Source of the DNA: Gracilimonas halophila
Lineage (GTDB): Bacteria; Bacteroidota; Rhodothermia; Balneolales; Balneolaceae
Length of the DNA: 64,000 nt
Assembly: GCF_042684365.1 (NCBI RefSeq)
Contig: NZ_JBHULI010000025.1
Location: forward strand, 62,001-126,000
Reading direction: 5' to 3'
Made by a program: the position numbers and the translations under genes. Below are positions 9,370-17,679 of this stretch, piece after piece. Every line of letters starts with the position of its first letter. Position 1 is the first letter of the stretch. The notes beneath the pieces were generated by a model, which saw nothing but the letters and a program-made list of their open reading frames with translations, did no database searches and was not told the DNA's origin.

Positions 9370-9672
9370 CTAGCCAAAATTCCAGGTTACGCCCCGGCCG
9401 ATCTCAGGATCGGGGAAATTCCAGTCCACGGCCCCCTGATCACAGGCATACATGCACGTTCCACACTCAATGCAGTCTTCTACCTGAAAATGCACTTGAT
9501 CGTTCTCATCCATGGTATAGCAATTAGCAGGACATACCCAGGTAGTACACTTATGAGGACAAGTTGAATTGCAAATATCCGTATCCACCACAATATGTGG
9601 CTTGATCTCTGATTTTGATTGGTTCCGGTAGCTTACAAGTCCGAGGCGTTCGGTTAATTTGAGGTTTTTCAT
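9370..9672 (-). CDS. fixX: FixX-like ferredoxin partner of ETF:quinone oxidoreductase
   Basis: A 100-residue ferredoxin. It shows CNSTCPHKCTTWVCPANCY and then the cluster ligands CIECGTCMYACDQGA, ending WNFPDPEIGRGVTWNFG, the typical FixX tail. It supplies the iron-sulfur centre that eukaryotic ETF-QO carries as a C-terminal domain, passing electrons from FixC toward the quinone. It is the last gene of the etfB-etfA-fixC-fixX operon, but is separated from fixC by about 480 bases that hold a reverse-oriented four-helix gene and heptamer repeats. Confidence 0.93.
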   Translation of the reverse strand: MKNLKLTERLGLVSYRNQSKSEIKPHIVVDTDICNSTCPHKCTTWVCPANCYTMDENDQVHFQVEDCIECGTCMYACDQGAVDWNFPDPEIGRGVTWNFG

Positions 9673-9685
9673 GACGGTTCTAATT

Positions 9686-9736
9686 GTGAAAAGTGAAAGG
9701 GCAAAGGTGAAAAGATTTTTGCCCTTTCACTTTTCA
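9686..9736. repeat. heptamer hairpin element (GTGAAAA word)
   Basis: Left arm is GTGAAAA, GTGAAAG, GGCAAAG, GTGAAAA in register (9686-9713). The right arm CCCTTTCACTTTTCA (9722-9736) is the exact reverse complement of 9687-9701. It lies between fixX and the four-helix-bundle gene. It could act as a terminator or mRNA stabiliser, but its 7-base periodicity matches other elements in this window with different words. Confidence 0.85.
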
Positions 9737-9786
9737 GGTTACAAAATTTTTGGTATTTAATGTGATTAATAAAACAAGGGGGTACC

Positions 9787-10131
9787 ATGATTAAGCTTAA
9801 TCACAAAGATTTAAACGTTTATAAAAAAAGTATTGAGTTAGTTAGCGAGATCTATCGGTTAACTGAAAGCTTCCCAAAAACTGAAACTTTTGGCTTATCA
9901 AGTCAAATGAGACGAGCCGCTGTTTCAATTCCTTCGAATCTTTCAGAAGGTGCATCAAGGAAATCTGATAAAGATCGAAAACGATTTTATCGAATTTCCA
10001 GATCTTCACTGGTAGAACTCGATACTCAACTCGAAATTTCAATTAATCTAAATTATCTAAATAACAATAAAACAAAGAAGGTTGAGAGTCTGGCAAACGA
10101 AGTATTCGCCATGCTATCAAATATGATTTAA
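9787..10131 (+). CDS. four-helix-bundle protein (23S rRNA intervening-sequence/Avd-like family)
   Basis: A 114-residue protein of the family encoded in 23S rRNA intervening sequences: HKDLNVYKKSIELVSEIYRL, FGLSSQMRRAAVSIPSNLSEGASRKS, and FYRISRSSLVELDTQLEISI are its signature segments. The family is a small, basic, pentameric four-helix bundle related to the Avd accessory protein of diversity-generating retroelements. No rRNA or reverse transcriptase is nearby. It sits antisense in the gap between fixC and fixX and is flanked by inverted heptamer repeats, suggesting that it arrived as an insertion. Function unknown. Confidence 0.93.
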   Translation: MIKLNHKDLNVYKKSIELVSEIYRLTESFPKTETFGLSSQMRRAAVSIPSNLSEGASRKSDKDRKRFYRISRSSLVELDTQLEISINLNYLNNNKTKKVESLANEVFAMLSNMI

Positions 10132-10133
10132 AA

Positions 10134-10157
10134 CTTTTCACTTTTTCCTTTTCACTT
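10134..10157. repeat. heptamer repeat on the other side of the four-helix gene
   Basis: CTTTTCA, CTTTTTC, CTTTTCA, CTT in 7-base register, ending in the fixC stop codon. It is the inverse complement of the GTGAAAA word found at 9686-9713, so the four-helix gene is bracketed by inverted copies. Confidence 0.75.
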
Positions 10158-11481
10158 ATAGTGACTTCCCAGCCTTAAAGCCAAGTTTAGCCAATTCCCA
10201 GAAAGAGGCATGTCGCTTAACGGCTCCTTTCAGCATGTCTTTAGACTTCGGTGTTGGTTCATTCTTGATGGAGAAGAACTGTCGGCCGAAATCGCAGATC
10301 AAATTCGGTACTTTTTGCTGCATGGTTTCGGTGTGAAGGAGATGTACTGCGTCCTGAAATCCGTTGATGTCCTTCATTACATAACTTTCATCCATCACCT
10401 TGCGATACTCTTTCAAGGTAGCCGAGCTGAAGTCGCCTTTTTCTTTGGCTTTTACGATGGTTTCAGCAGCCAGAATTCCGGAGCGCATGGCGTAATCCAT
10501 TCCCTGAATAGCTTTCCCGGCGTTCATCAATAAGTTGGCAGATTCTCCGGCCAGCAGAATCCCATCTTTGTATAATTCTTTAGGCATAGCTCGCTTATCA
10601 CCAGAGGAAACCACGTGGGCAGAATACTCCACTACTTCACCATCTTTAATGATATCGGCAATGGCAGGATGGGTTTTAAAGTGGTTCAAAACATCATGCG
10701 GACTTTTTTTCTTCTCGCGCATATCTTTGATCCCAAGCACTAATCCAAGAGAAATAGTATCACGGTTGGTATATAGGAACCCACCGCCTTCTATGCCATC
10801 TGTTGCCCATCCAACAAATTCGTTACTCATTCCGCTGAGTCCGTTGAGCTGAAATTTCTGCTCCAGCACTTCCTGATCAAACCGGATAATTTCTTTGATA
10901 CCCGTAAGCATGTGGTCGGCAGGTACGTATTTATCCTGAAGCCCAACCTGACGGGTAAGCAGATTATTGACACCCTCTGCTATGATCACTGAATCGGCAT
11001 GGAATTCGTCTTCACCGGTTTTGATCCCAACGGCTTTATCGTTTTCCATCAGTACTTCATCTACCTTGATATTCGTAGCGATGAAGGAATCCATGGCATA
11101 ATCAGAAGCATCAATAGCTTCCTGCACTTTCCCGGAAAGCCAGTTGTCAAATTTCGATCGCAAAACAACAACTCCGTTATATGGAGTTTCATTGAAATGC
11201 GAAGATTTAAAGTCGAGGGTAAAAGCAGATTGCTCATCCATAAGGGTAAGCCGGCGATGATTGATGAACCGCTCCCAGCCACCGTCTTCTTCTTCCCAAT
11301 AATTTGGGACGAGTTTGGCAAGATCACTTCCCCATAAAACACCACCGGAAACATTCTTGGAACCGGCAAATTCGCCTCTCTCGATGAGAAGAAATTTCAT
11401 GTTGTTCCGTGCCAGAGTCATAGCTGCAGCCAAACCTGCAACTCCGCCACCAATTACTATACAATCAAACTTTTCGTCCAT
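10156..11481 (-). CDS. fixC: FixC-like electron-transfer-flavoprotein:quinone oxidoreductase
   Basis: A 441-residue flavoprotein. The FAD-binding start is FDCIVIGGGVAGLAAAMTLAR, followed by ERGEFAGSKNVSGGVLWG, typical of FixC/ETF-QO. Later motifs are VIIAEGVNNLLTRQVG and GILLAGESANLLMNAGKAIQGMDYAM. It accepts electrons from EtfAB and, with FixX, reduces membrane quinone. Gene order etfB, etfA, fixC, fixX on one strand supports one operon serving acyl-CoA and similar dehydrogenases. Confidence 0.95.
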   Translation of the reverse strand: MDEKFDCIVIGGGVAGLAAAMTLARNNMKFLLIERGEFAGSKNVSGGVLWGSDLAKLVPNYWEEEDGGWERFINHRRLTLMDEQSAFTLDFKSSHFNETPYNGVVVLRSKFDNWLSGKVQEAIDASDYAMDSFIATNIKVDEVLMENDKAVGIKTGEDEFHADSVIIAEGVNNLLTRQVGLQDKYVPADHMLTGIKEIIRFDQEVLEQKFQLNGLSGMSNEFVGWATDGIEGGGFLYTNRDTISLGLVLGIKDMREKKKSPHDVLNHFKTHPAIADIIKDGEVVEYSAHVVSSGDKRAMPKELYKDGILLAGESANLLMNAGKAIQGMDYAMRSGILAAETIVKAKEKGDFSSATLKEYRKVMDESYVMKDINGFQDAVHLLHTETMQQKVPNLICDFGRQFFSIKNEPTPKSKDMLKGAVKRHASFWELAKLGFKAGKSL

Positions 11482-11492
11482 AGGGATAATTT

Positions 11493-11555
11493 TGAGTTAT
11501 GAGTCGTGAGTTTTGAGTGGTACACTTAAACTCACCACTCAAAACTCATAGCTCA
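11493..11555. repeat. heptamer hairpin element (TGAGTNN word)
   Basis: Four left-arm heptamers TGAGTTA, TGAGTCG, TGAGTTT, TGAGTGG, a 7-base spacer, then four right-arm heptamers AAACTCA, CCACTCA, AAACTCA, TAGCTCA. It occupies nearly the whole etfA-fixC gap. Fourteen bases pair perfectly near the loop. This is the cleanest member of the set. Confidence 0.9.
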
Positions 11556-11558
11556 ATA

Positions 11559-12533
11559 CTAATTCTTGATTTTTTTCAATTCTTCAATGAATGGGGGGAG
11601 CACTTTATACAAGTCTCCAACAATTCCGTAGTCAGCAATTTCGAAGATTGGGGCATCGGGGTCTTTGTTGATGGCTACAATCACTTTGGAATTTGCCATT
11701 CCGGCTACGTGTTGAATAGCACCTGAAATTCCGACTGCAATATAAAGTTGCGGAGAAACCACTTTCCCTGTCTGACCGATCTGTAAACTTGGATCGTAAA
11801 CACCGGCTTCTGTCAATGCACGGGAAGCTCCGATTCCGGCGCTTAAAACTTCAGCCAGTTCAGAGATCAGCTTTTGGCCTTCTTCGTCTTTTACACCACG
11901 ACCTGCTGCTATAATAGATTCCGCTTCGTTCAGGTCAATGGTGTCACCTGATGCGGAGATAATTTCTTTAAGGGTTGCCTTCAGCTCACCGTCATCCAAA
12001 CTGAAATCGATATTTACCACTTCAGCTGAAGTTTCATTTTCAGCCAGATCGTAAGAACCGGAGCGAACAGAAACAAGCACGGTGTCGCCTTTGGCTTCAG
12101 TATTGGAAATGATCTTGGCTGCCATAACCGGACGCTTGGCTTTAACGCCACCGTCCATTAATTCAAAAGAAGAGACATCCGGAAGTACGGCAGCATGTTG
12201 GTTGGCTGCAAGCGCACCCAAAATATCTTTTGTTCCTTCCGTAGAAGCGAATGCAAAAACAGAAGGATTTGAGGCTTCCATCACTTTTGCCAAAGCCTTT
12301 AACAAAGGAGTATTCATGTGATTTTTGAAAATAGGATCTTCCACCACATACACTTTGGAGGCACCATATTTCTGAATGCCTTCCACAAATGAAGAAGCAT
12401 TGGCATCCACAACAACAGCTTCAACGGAATGCCCGCCTTGGTCTGCCAGTTGCTTGCAATGAGAAAGCACTTCTAAGGATGATCGTTTTATTTTGCCGTC
12501 TGCAATGGCGATATGTGTTAAAATTGTGCTCAT
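11559..12533 (-). CDS. etfA: electron transfer flavoprotein alpha subunit
   Basis: A 324-residue EtfA/FixB. The N-terminal domain contains VEDPIFKNHMNTPLLKALAK and FAFASTEGTKDILGALAA. The C-terminal FAD domain has AESIIAAGRGVKDEEG, GASRALTEAG, and GQTGKVVSPQLYIAVGISGA then IQHVAGM, the classic EtfA signature. It pairs with EtfB, encoded upstream across a heptamer hairpin gap, and delivers electrons to FixC. Confidence 0.96.
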   Translation of the reverse strand: MSTILTHIAIADGKIKRSSLEVLSHCKQLADQGGHSVEAVVVDANASSFVEGIQKYGASKVYVVEDPIFKNHMNTPLLKALAKVMEASNPSVFAFASTEGTKDILGALAANQHAAVLPDVSSFELMDGGVKAKRPVMAAKIISNTEAKGDTVLVSVRSGSYDLAENETSAEVVNIDFSLDDGELKATLKEIISASGDTIDLNEAESIIAAGRGVKDEEGQKLISELAEVLSAGIGASRALTEAGVYDPSLQIGQTGKVVSPQLYIAVGISGAIQHVAGMANSKVIVAINKDPDAPIFEIADYGIVGDLYKVLPPFIEELKKIKN

Positions 12534-12575
12534 TCGTTTATTCGTCTTATTTAAAAATTTTTCCTGAAAATAATT

Positions 12576-12641
12576 TTAAATGTTAACTGCTAAATGTTAA
12601 ATGGGATTTGGCCATTTAACATTTAAAATTCAAGCATTTAA
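12576..12641. repeat. heptamer hairpin element (TTAAATG word)
   Basis: Left arm TTAAATG, TTAACTG, CTAAATG, TTAAATG (12576-12603). Right arm CATTTAA, CATTTAA, AATTCAA, one extra base, CATTTAA (12613-12641). It fills the etfB-etfA gap. The inner 14 bases of each arm pair perfectly. Confidence 0.88.
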
Positions 12642-12646
12642 CATTT

Positions 12647-13417
12647 CTATATTACGTTTGCTTCCGTATCCAGCAGTTGTGCTACTTCACGGGCGATCTC
12701 ATCAGCTTCGCCTTCAAATTTCTTACCGGCTTCACGTTCGGGTTTTTCTTCATAGCCGAGAACGGTAGTGCTGGCAGTCAGTTCATCTTCACTTAAACCT
12801 AGAGATGAAAGCTCAATTTGCTCCATTGGTTTACGCTTGGAAGCCATAATTCCTTTTAAATTTGGAATACGTGGCTCGTTCATATCATTGGAACAGGTAA
12901 CGGCACAAGGCGTAGGAAGTTCGATCATCTCCTGCCCGGTATCACCCTGACGTTTTACGATGAGTTTGCCTGCCTCGGCTTCAAGTCCAACTGCGTTAGT
13001 TGCATAAGGAAGGTTCAGCATTTCAGCGACCATACTTCCGGTCAATCCTGCATCAGTATCCTGAGATTGCTTCCCAAGTGAAAGCACATCGTATTCTTTA
13101 TCCTCAAAAAACTTGGCAAGGATTCGGGCATAGGAGCCGGAATCAAAATTTGCACTTCCTTCAGTTACAATGTGTGTAGCTTTATCAGCTCCCATGGCCA
13201 ACGCTTTTCGGATGGTCTCAGATGCTTTTGATGTCCCAATACTGACTACTTCCACTTCACCGCCATGTTTCTCTTTTAAAACGAGGGCTTCTTCAACAGC
13301 AGAAGCATCATAGGCGTTGAGGATCTGGCGATCGGCATCTTGAATTAATTTACCGTCTTTGATCTGAAGAGGTGCGTTCACATCAGGCACCATTTTTATA
13401 CATACGTAGAATTTCAT
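12647..13417 (-). CDS. etfB: electron transfer flavoprotein beta subunit
   Basis: A 256-residue EtfB/FixA. It starts MKFYVCIKMVPDVNAPLQI and shows LNAYDASAVEEALVLKEKHG, ALAMGADKATHIV, LSLGKQSQDTDAGLTGSMVA (AMP-binding region) and the ETF beta signature near VKRQGDTGQEMIELPTPCAV. It is first in the etf-fix operon. The preceding 158-base region presumably holds the operon promoter. Confidence 0.96.
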   Translation of the reverse strand: MKFYVCIKMVPDVNAPLQIKDGKLIQDADRQILNAYDASAVEEALVLKEKHGGEVEVVSIGTSKASETIRKALAMGADKATHIVTEGSANFDSGSYARILAKFFEDKEYDVLSLGKQSQDTDAGLTGSMVAEMLNLPYATNAVGLEAEAGKLIVKRQGDTGQEMIELPTPCAVTCSNDMNEPRIPNLKGIMASKRKPMEQIELSSLGLSEDELTASTTVLGYEEKPEREAGKKFEGEADEIAREVAQLLDTEANVI

Positions 13418-13575
13418 TCGCTAAGATTTTTCGACTTCAAAATTTCAATTATGGAACCGCTTTTTAGGGCGCCTAATATACAAAACCAGCAGATAAATAT
13501 TTTAGTTCTAAAGATGTTTGGTTGATTTAAATAATGCCCATTATCTATGCATCATATCATATCTATTTGAATATT

Positions 13576-13761
13576 TTATGAATTGTCAGAATTACGGGAC
13601 TGCAATTTGCTTAGGGCGTCCCAGGCTATACCAAATAAAATTAGGGTTGAGCCGGCATAAAGGGCATTGAAAGAACTTGTATTAACATAAATATACACCA
13701 AATCGATGACAACCATTGCCAACAATAGAGAGATGAGGATCTTTTGAGTTTTAGTTTTCAT
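13576..13761 (-). CDS. small two-helix membrane protein, hypothetical
   Basis: A 61-residue protein with two hydrophobic helices (ILISLLLAMVVIDLVYIYV and ALYAGSTLILFGIAWDAL) and a polar tail. No family is recognised. It begins 6 bases after the PorD-like gene's stop on the same strand, so co-transcription is likely. Confidence 0.6.
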   Translation of the reverse strand: MKTKTQKILISLLLAMVVIDLVYIYVNTSSFNALYAGSTLILFGIAWDALSKLQSRNSDNS

Positions 13762-13767
13762 GGCCTT

Positions 13768-14694
13768 TCAATTTTGTAGATTTTCGTAATCGGATAAATG
13801 TCCCTGATCGGTTTGTCTCAGTACCTCATAAGCTTCAAGCCGAATACCGGTCTCAGCGTTATCAAAAACAGCGGCGATTTCACGGGACTTGGCATCAAAG
13901 AAAATATCGAACAAGTAGTTGCTGGTTGAGCGGCGTTTGGCTGTTTGTATTTCTTTCAGTGCATTAAGGATCTCCCGTCGCGCCTCGGTTGGGTCATCTA
14001 CAAACCGGTCGAGCCCAAGCCGGTGATATTGATAATAGGCAAGCCTCAAAGGGCGGTATCCCGAAGACACCATATCGCTGATAAGCATATTCCGGTTTCT
14101 TCTATTATTTGTATTCCGAGACCAACCAACGGCAGAAGTTGTTTGTGCCAGATTCAGAATATTCTGAGCCCTTCCAAAATAATCGGAACCTCCGAATTCA
14201 GCGAAAGTGTCAAAATCGTATCCCAGCATAACATAACTGTAGAAATCAATGAACCCCGTCAAGGCATCAAATTGCAATTCATCATGAATCAGGGACTTGC
14301 CTTCCGGGTAATTGAATTGCCAGGCGTTGTCACTCAATAAAACAGTCGTTGTTTTTGCTGTTGTGTTATAGACTGGGCGCTGAACCTGAAAAACCACTTC
14401 AGCTGAGAAAGTGAAATCAGAGCTTCCACTGGTAAATCCGATCTCAATCTGACAGTTTATTCGTTCTTCCTCATCAAAAACTTCTTCAGTCCAGTTATAT
14501 TCATTTATATAGCTTTCGAGTGCAGGCTTCAGGTTTTCAATGTAGTTAAAAGAAGAACCTTCAAGTTGCTCAGTATTTAGGTTTACGGTACAATTAAATT
14601 CCTGAGCATTTGCAGCGGATATAAAAAGGACAAAAAATATCCCGCAAAAAATAAAGGGCTTTAGTACTTTAACCGAAGTTCTGGGATTTTCCAT
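13768..14694 (-). CDS. porD: DUF4835 family protein, PorD-like (type IX secretion)
   Basis: About 308 residues with a signal peptide ending ISAANA. The DUF4835 body is recognisable: NCTVNLNTEQLEGS near the mature N-terminus, RPVYNTTAKTTTVLLSD, ALTGFIDFYSYVMLGYDFDT, YRPLRLAYYQYHRLGLD and the C-terminal FDIFFDAKSREIAAVF. DUF4835 corresponds to PorD, an accessory protein linked to type IX secretion in Bacteroidota. The ATG at 14694 is preferred over an upstream TTG. It is divergent from the outer-membrane protein gene next door, with almost no spacer. Confidence 0.85.
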   Translation of the reverse strand: MENPRTSVKVLKPFIFCGIFFVLFISAANAQEFNCTVNLNTEQLEGSSFNYIENLKPALESYINEYNWTEEVFDEEERINCQIEIGFTSGSSDFTFSAEVVFQVQRPVYNTTAKTTTVLLSDNAWQFNYPEGKSLIHDELQFDALTGFIDFYSYVMLGYDFDTFAEFGGSDYFGRAQNILNLAQTTSAVGWSRNTNNRRNRNMLISDMVSSGYRPLRLAYYQYHRLGLDRFVDDPTEARREILNALKEIQTAKRRSTSNYLFDIFFDAKSREIAAVFDNAETGIRLEAYEVLRQTDQGHLSDYENLQN

Positions 14695-14717
14695 ATCGAT
14701 GATTATAGTGACTAACA

Positions 14718-15542
14718 ATGATACGAATACAACGGCTTCTTTTTAAAATTTCTTTGATACTTATTTTTGGGGTGATGAGTTTGCCTTCTCATGCACAGCA
14801 GATAATGGGAGCAAAGGGATTAGGTATGGGGCAGGCTACTACTGCGCTTCCGGGTTACGACTGGTCACTTTTTTCAAACCCGGCTTTACTAAACAGTAAT
14901 GATATAGCTGTAGGATTTTATGGGCTGCGGAACTACGGTTTTTCTGAGATCACAGACATGTCTGCAATAGGAAGTTTGCCCACAAAATTTGGGATTGCTG
15001 CTTTGGGATTTCATCGGTATGGATATGATCTTTTCAGTGAAACCCGAATCCGGCTTGGATATAAAAACGAATGGCGAATGCTTCACTTTGGCTTGGCTGC
15101 AAACTATAATCACATATCTTTTGGGGGTGGTTACGGTTCAGGCGGTGCTTTAGGATTGGATGTGGGTATAGCAGCTGAAATTACGGAAGATCTTTGGGTC
15201 GGTGCCCGATCAACGAATGTTAATCGCCCTGAGTATAAATACCAAAGCATGAATGAATATTTATCACGTGATATTTCAATTGGTCTCTCCTATGCCCTGA
15301 ACGAACTTGCCGTATTTGCTTTCGACATGGTGAAAGACGTACGGTTCCCGGTTTCATATCGGGGAGGGCTTGAAATAAGCGTGATCGAAAACTTAAAAGG
15401 TAGAGTGGGGGTCACTACCGAACCTCTGAGTTATTCAATGGGGTTTGGCTATGGCATTGATAGGTGGGATATCAATTTTGCAGTTCAAAAACATGAACTT
15501 CTTGGATTTAGTCCGGGTTTTGATTTCATGATCTACTTTTAA
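14718..15542 (+). CDS. PorV/PorQ-like outer-membrane beta-barrel protein
   Basis: 274 residues with a signal peptide ending SLPSHAQ. The mature start GAKGLGMGQATTALPGYDWS then LFSNPALL is the FadL/PorV/PorQ-type N-terminus. Alternating aromatic strands follow, ending in FDFMIYF, a barrel C-terminus. Proximity to PorD suggests a link with type IX secretion, but a plain structural barrel is equally possible. It overlaps the next gene in a TAATG. Confidence 0.7.
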   Translation: MIRIQRLLFKISLILIFGVMSLPSHAQQIMGAKGLGMGQATTALPGYDWSLFSNPALLNSNDIAVGFYGLRNYGFSEITDMSAIGSLPTKFGIAALGFHRYGYDLFSETRIRLGYKNEWRMLHFGLAANYNHISFGGGYGSGGALGLDVGIAAEITEDLWVGARSTNVNRPEYKYQSMNEYLSRDISIGLSYALNELAVFAFDMVKDVRFPVSYRGGLEISVIENLKGRVGVTTEPLSYSMGFGYGIDRWDINFAVQKHELLGFSPGFDFMIYF

Positions 15543-17605
15543 TGGTTCAACGATTTGTCCGCATATCATTTTTTTTGGCGTTCCTATTGATGGCTTTGAT
15601 GCCGATCACAAGTTGGGCACAGCAGCAGGATACTACTACGGTTGAAGAACAGCTTGAACGTGCTTTTGAGGAATTAGATCCGGAAGAATCAGGATTGACC
15701 GGTGAGCAGCTCACGCAATTCTTGGAAGACCTTTCCTCAAATCCCATCAACATTAACCGAGCTGGACTTGATGATCTTCTTCAGGTACCGGGCATAAACC
15801 TAAAAATAGCCCGTGCTATTATAGATTATCGAGGTGGAAAACCATTTGAGACCCGGGAGGAGTTGCTGGAAGTTAGTGGTATTGGTCCGGCAACGTATCG
15901 TCGAATGCAGCCATACGTAACTGTAGGAGGAACCGGAGCTCAATTCAGGGATATGTTCACGCGCCCCGAATATTGGCTTTCCGGGCGTAAATTTGACATC
16001 TTTTCCCGGTATCAGCAGGATATTGAGCAGAGAGAAGGATACAGGCGTCCGGATTCATTGGGAGGGTACCTTGGTAGCCCGGTAAAATACTATCAGCGGT
16101 TAAGGATGACCACAAACCATCTTTCTGTAAACCTAACTCAGGAAAAAGATCCCGGTGAAACCCTGAACGGGATAAATGATTTTGATTACAATTCCGGCCA
16201 CATTGCTTTGATCGATAATGGAAAATTGAATGACTTAGTGATCGGGGACTATAGCGTTAGCTTCGGTCAGGGATTAGTGTTGTGGTCGGGTGGAGCGTTT
16301 GGGAAAGGGCGTGAAGTTACCGGTACTATCAGCAAGAATGAGCGTGGTATAAAGCCGTATTCATCCGCCCAGGAAACAGATTACTTTCAAGGAGTAGCAG
16401 CTTCATACGGAGAGAAAATAGAGCTAACGGCGTTTTATTCTGATCGTGCCAGAACGGCTTCTATCATTGAAGGAGATACTACAAGGTTCCCAAGTTCCGC
16501 AGGGTTTCATCGTACAGAGAATGAACTTGAACGGAAAGATAATATTAACCAAAAAACCTATGGGGGGCGTGTACGAGTTGATACCCGTTTTGGCCTGATA
16601 GGTGCCACCGGATATTATAATTCATTCAGCAGTTACATTGCCCAGGGAACTTCGATCAGTAATAGGTTTGATTTTGAAGGGTCTGACCATTCCGTTTTAG
16701 GAATTGACTATCGGGGTTTGATCAGGAATGCTTTTGTATTTGGCGAAGTTGCCAGAAGTGAGAATGGAGGATTAGGAGCAATAGCCGGATTGGAAGCACC
16801 TGTTGGTGAGGATACGGAGCTGGCACTTTCATATCGTAATTACCAGCGGGATTTTCAGTCCTTTTTTGCCAGCGGATTCGGTGAGCGTTCTTCAGCACCT
16901 CAAAATGAGGAAGGATTTTATATTGGCCTTCGACATGATCTTAATCAAAAAATAACACTCAGTGGCTATTTCGATCAATACCGGTTTGCCTCCCCAACCT
17001 TCGGCACTACACAAGCTACCGGTGGTTTTGATATGCTTGGTATGGCGGAAGTGTTTTTCAATTCACGGTTAAATGTTTATTTGTTACTTCGCAATGAGAT
17101 TCAGGATGAAGAGTATGTGGTAGTGAACGAAATTGGAAAAGAAGAGTTAAGAGTCGGACAGGAAAAAAGGTCAAGTATCCGTGCTAACTTTGAATATTAT
17201 GTTAGCCCGACAGTACGGTTAAGATCAAGGGTAGAATTTGTGCAAAATCAAGAGGCAGGGGGTGAGAGAGAAGATGGGTTTTTGATCTACCAGGATCTTA
17301 GGGTACAACCAACCCCAAAGTTGCGTATAGACGGACGAATCAGCTTGTTTGATACCGACAGCTTTACCACAAGGGTTTATCAATTTGAAAGTGACTTGCT
17401 TTATGTGCTTTCCAATACTGTACTATATGACCAAGGCCAGCGTGCCTATATAGCTTTAAAATACGATGCCACAAAATTTGCAGATATTTGGTTCAAGTAC
17501 GGCATTACCATTTTTGAAGATACCCAATCACTTGGAAGCGGACTTGGAGAAGTACAGGGTAACAAGAGGAGTTCTTTTGGATTACAAGTACGATTTCAGT
17601 TTTGA
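15542..17605 (+). CDS. outer-membrane barrel with N-terminal helix-hairpin-helix domains
   Basis: 687 residues. A signal peptide ends TSWAQ. Two helix-hairpin-helix motifs follow at about residues 65-130: NPININRAGLDDLLQVPGIN and FETREELLEVSGIGPATYRR, ComEA-like. The remainder is beta-strand rich with many Tyr/Phe/Gly (NDLVIGDYSVSFGQGLVLWS) and ends RSSFGLQVRFQF, a barrel terminus. This fusion is common in Bacteroidota and has been guessed to relate to DNA handling at the envelope, but no function is established. It is translationally coupled to the preceding barrel gene. Confidence 0.8.
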   Translation: MVQRFVRISFFLAFLLMALMPITSWAQQQDTTTVEEQLERAFEELDPEESGLTGEQLTQFLEDLSSNPININRAGLDDLLQVPGINLKIARAIIDYRGGKPFETREELLEVSGIGPATYRRMQPYVTVGGTGAQFRDMFTRPEYWLSGRKFDIFSRYQQDIEQREGYRRPDSLGGYLGSPVKYYQRLRMTTNHLSVNLTQEKDPGETLNGINDFDYNSGHIALIDNGKLNDLVIGDYSVSFGQGLVLWSGGAFGKGREVTGTISKNERGIKPYSSAQETDYFQGVAASYGEKIELTAFYSDRARTASIIEGDTTRFPSSAGFHRTENELERKDNINQKTYGGRVRVDTRFGLIGATGYYNSFSSYIAQGTSISNRFDFEGSDHSVLGIDYRGLIRNAFVFGEVARSENGGLGAIAGLEAPVGEDTELALSYRNYQRDFQSFFASGFGERSSAPQNEEGFYIGLRHDLNQKITLSGYFDQYRFASPTFGTTQATGGFDMLGMAEVFFNSRLNVYLLLRNEIQDEEYVVVNEIGKEELRVGQEKRSSIRANFEYYVSPTVRLRSRVEFVQNQEAGGEREDGFLIYQDLRVQPTPKLRIDGRISLFDTDSFTTRVYQFESDLLYVLSNTVLYDQGQRAYIALKYDATKFADIWFKYGITIFEDTQSLGSGLGEVQGNKRSSFGLQVRFQF

Positions 17606-17615
17606 TAAGTATCTT

Positions 17616-17648
17616 AAAAAAGAGGAAAGCACGAGTTAACGCACTTCC
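17616..17648 (-). terminator. terminator between converging envelope genes
   Basis: On the minus strand, arms GGAAGTGCG and CGTGCTTTCC (two G-U pairs and one bulge) followed by a T run. Likely ends the porin transcript. Confidence 0.55.
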
Positions 17649-17679
17649 CTATAAAACCTTTAGTTATCTATGCTATTCG

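Noticed and set aside
9686..12641. Heptamer arrays as possible CRISPR repeats
   Set aside because: Units are 7 bases, contiguous, imperfect and inverted; there are no spacers and no cas genes.
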